Below, piece after piece: positions 37,264 to 38,584 of a stretch of 38,584 bases of DNA (its first letter is position 1; the number at the start of each line of letters is the position of its first letter). The position numbers and the translations under genes were made by a program. Source of the stretch: Lentzea tibetensis. GTDB lineage: Bacteria; Actinomycetota; Actinomycetes; Mycobacteriales; Pseudonocardiaceae. The stretch lies in NCBI RefSeq assembly GCF_007845675.1, contig NZ_VOBR01000046.1, positions 1-38,584 on the forward strand, in the 5' to 3' direction. The notes beneath the pieces were generated by a model. That model had not been told where the DNA came from. It searched no databases and saw only the letters and a program-made list of their open reading frames with translations.

Positions 37264-37583
37264 GCGTTACAGGTCCGTCACCTACACACGCGGAGAACCG
37301 CCCTGAAAGTTCACAGGAACCTTTGCCGTCGTCGGCAGTAGCGCAGAGCTGGGATACGCCGCCGGTTCGTATTGCCCGGCCTGTCGCTGTCGGCTGTCCA
37401 GCCGTCATGTGTAGTCGGGCAGCGCCCGCAGCGCGACGACGTGTCCGTCGGCGTGCCGCCGGGTGCTGCCGGTGGCCCGGCGCCGCTGGCGTTCAGCGGT
37501 GAACTGCTGCCGCAGTTGGGCCGCGGCGGCCTGGCGCTCAAAGTCGGTGATCACGACCCGTTTGGCCCAGGACCGCTCGTTGA
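37264..37583. other. Region upstream of the zincin gene, no clear gene
   Basis: It should hold the minus-strand promoter of the large zincin gene. A protein-like tail on the minus strand (VVITDFERQAAAAQLRQQF then RALPDYT, stop at 37405) may be the end of an unidentified broken gene. The composition changes back to high GC here. Confidence 0.35.
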
Positions 37584-37815
37584 TCGTGAAGCATGCCCAA
37601 AGCAACGGTGACGACCTGGCCGCGCTGGTCGCCGTCGCCACGGCCGGACTCCTCATCTCGCCTGTGTCGCGGTCGCACCACTGGGCTTGGGCCGGGCCCG
37701 CATTCGTGCTGCTGTCCGCCCACGCCCGCAAGGCCCTACTACCCGTGGCACTGGTCTTGGCGCTCGGCCCGCACTGGTTGCTGCCGTACACACAAGCCCA
37801 GGAACTCCGCCCCTG
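37584..37815 (+). pseudogene. GT87-family (DUF2029) glycosyltransferase fragment
   Basis: About 75 codons: DDLAALVAVATAGLLISPVS, then SHHWAWAGPAFVLL and ALLPVALVLALGPHWLLPYT. The SPVSxxHHW motif with flanking hydrophobic helices is characteristic of polyprenyl-phosphomannose-dependent mannosyltransferases of family GT87. Both ends are missing: upstream the frame is unrelated, and downstream it runs straight into IS3 transposase sequence. A dead fragment carried or cut by the insertion. Confidence 0.7.
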
Positions 37816-37844
37816 GGCCGACTTCACCCGACCCGACCCGGCGA

Positions 37845-38468
37845 CGGTCGTGAAGCTCGTGTCACAGCTTCGCGGCCGCTTCGGGGTCGAGCCCATCCTC
37901 CGGGTCCTCGGTATCGCCTCCTCCACCTACTACGGCTAGGCCCGGCGCCAGACGGACCCGTCGCCACGCCAGCGTGAGGACGAGGTGCTGGTCGCCGAGA
38001 TCGTGGACATCCACACCACCTCCGGTGGTACCTACGGCAGCCCGCGGGTGCACGCCACTCTGCGCCGCCGCGGGATCCGGGTATCGCGCAACTGAAGCGA
38101 GTCGAGCGGCTGATGCGCGGCCACGAGCTGCAGGGCGCGTTCCTGCGCAAGAAGTGGCGAACACCCTCGACCCGACGCGATCCGCGGGCCACGCCGGCGC
38201 CGGACCTGGTCAACCGGGACTTCACCGCACCCGCGCCGGACCGATTGTGGGTCGCCGACGCCACCCGCATCCCCACCGGCGAGGGCGTGTTCTGGCTGGC
38301 CGCGGTCCGCGACGCGTTCTCCAACCGGATCGTCGGCTGGAAGACCAGCGACCGCTGCGACACCAGCCTCGTGCTCGGCGCGCTGGAATACGGCATCTGG
38401 TCCCGCGAGGTCCGCGACGGCGAGTTGATCCACCACAGCGACCGCGGCTCGACCCTCGAGTTCAACCG
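37845..38468 (+). pseudogene. IS3-family transposase OrfB remnant
   Basis: FGVEPILRVLGIASSTYYG is the usual OrfB start, followed by an in-frame TAG (37937-37939) and then EDEVLVAEIVDIHTTSGGTY and GSPRVHATLRRRGIRVS. A frameshift near 38090 leads to RVERLMRGHELQGAFLRKKW, LVNRDFTAPAPDRLWVADAT (first catalytic Asp) and LIHHSDRGS (second Asp). Homology stops at about 38468 (LEFNRSS), before the catalytic Glu, where an IS30-type end begins. OrfA is absent. This is a different IS3 element from the one at 5876-6665. Confidence 0.85.
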
Positions 38469-38486
38469 GTCGTCGCAACACCAGTT

Positions 38487-38584
38487 CTACTGGAGAGATA
38501 GTAGCTGTTCGTTCAATGCTTCGGCTGGGGTCTTCCAGTCGAGTGTCCTACGTGGACGGTTATTGAGGGTCGCTGCTACGGCGT
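38487..38584 (-). CDS. IS30-family transposase, C-terminal end (partial, leaves the window)
   Basis: The minus strand reads AVAATLNNRPRRTLDWKTPA then EALNEQLLSLQ-stop. NNRPR(K/R)TLxWKTPAEALNE is the conserved C-terminus of IS30 transposases, directly after the catalytic Glu region. Stop at 38487-38489. The rest lies beyond position 38584. The element's inverted repeat probably starts around 38470-38486 (GTCGTCGCAACACC), where the IS3 gene is interrupted. Confidence 0.85.
   Translation of the reverse strand, partial: AVAATLNNRPRRTLDWKTPAEALNEQLLSLQ

Noticed and set aside
1-38584. Global explanation by poor sequence quality
   Set aside because: Several frames of 1-7 kb are intact (NRPS main part, zincin protein, Fic-like protein, LeuA/C/D/B); breaks concentrate in IS elements and remnants. 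Single-base shifts at individual sites may still be errors.

Overview
The window is high-GC actinobacterial DNA. GTG starts, GTGA/ATGA gene overlaps, an MbtH/NRPS cluster and the style of the two-component and SEC-C genes suggest a Pseudonocardiales-type organism (Lentzea, Saccharothrix or Actinosynnema relatives). The taxon is inferred from style only. No tRNA, rRNA or CRISPR array was seen.

Layout. (1) 461-3908, minus: an ABC-2 exporter (ATPase, permease) in one operon with a NarL-type histidine kinase and response regulator. (2) 4110-5042, plus: a TPR/SEC-C protein. (3) 5127-7243: a gene graveyard with a broken OLD/RecF-like ATPase, a perfect head-to-head pair of DnaA-box-like 9-mers, and an IS3-family remnant lying inside an IS481-family remnant. 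(4) 7622-23680, plus: a biosynthetic operon. It runs MbtH, a LeuA-like synthase, LeuC-like and LeuD-like dehydratase subunits, a class I/II aminotransferase, a LeuB-like dehydrogenase, an NRPS (C-A-T-E / C-A-T / C-[A deleted]-TE) and a cytochrome P450. The Leu-type genes plus the aminotransferase form a complete 2-oxo-acid chain-extension route to a non-proteinogenic amino acid, presumably an NRPS building block. The cluster looks decayed: one frameshift in the aminotransferase, three in the NRPS, an in-frame deletion joining the start of the third A domain to the TE domain, a frameshifted and truncated P450, and a LeuA metal-ligand His replaced by Arg. (5) 24124-24914: a broken LytR-CpsA-Psr gene. 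(6) 25008-37251: an accessory island of visibly lower GC. It carries two large unusual proteins. One has a Fic-like core with a degenerate motif (plus strand). The other is about 1560 residues (minus strand), with five winged-helix-like repeats, a nuclease-like RHIIP...N segment and a C-terminal HExxH zincin of anthrax-lethal-factor type. Between them are an IS630 remnant, an orphan branched-chain-amino-acid-type binding lipoprotein, a frameshifted unknown gene and a lipoprotein. (7) 37584-38584: a GT87 glycosyltransferase fragment run into an IS3-family remnant, which is cut by an IS30-family element leaving the window.

Many genes are broken, yet several long frames are intact (7 kb of NRPS, about 4.6 kb of the zincin protein, LeuA/C/D/B). 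Uniformly poor sequencing therefore does not easily explain the damage; real decay around mobile elements is more likely, though individual one-base shifts need raw-read confirmation. The most novel-looking content is the Fic-like/zincin toxin-like pair and the chain-extension NRPS operon.
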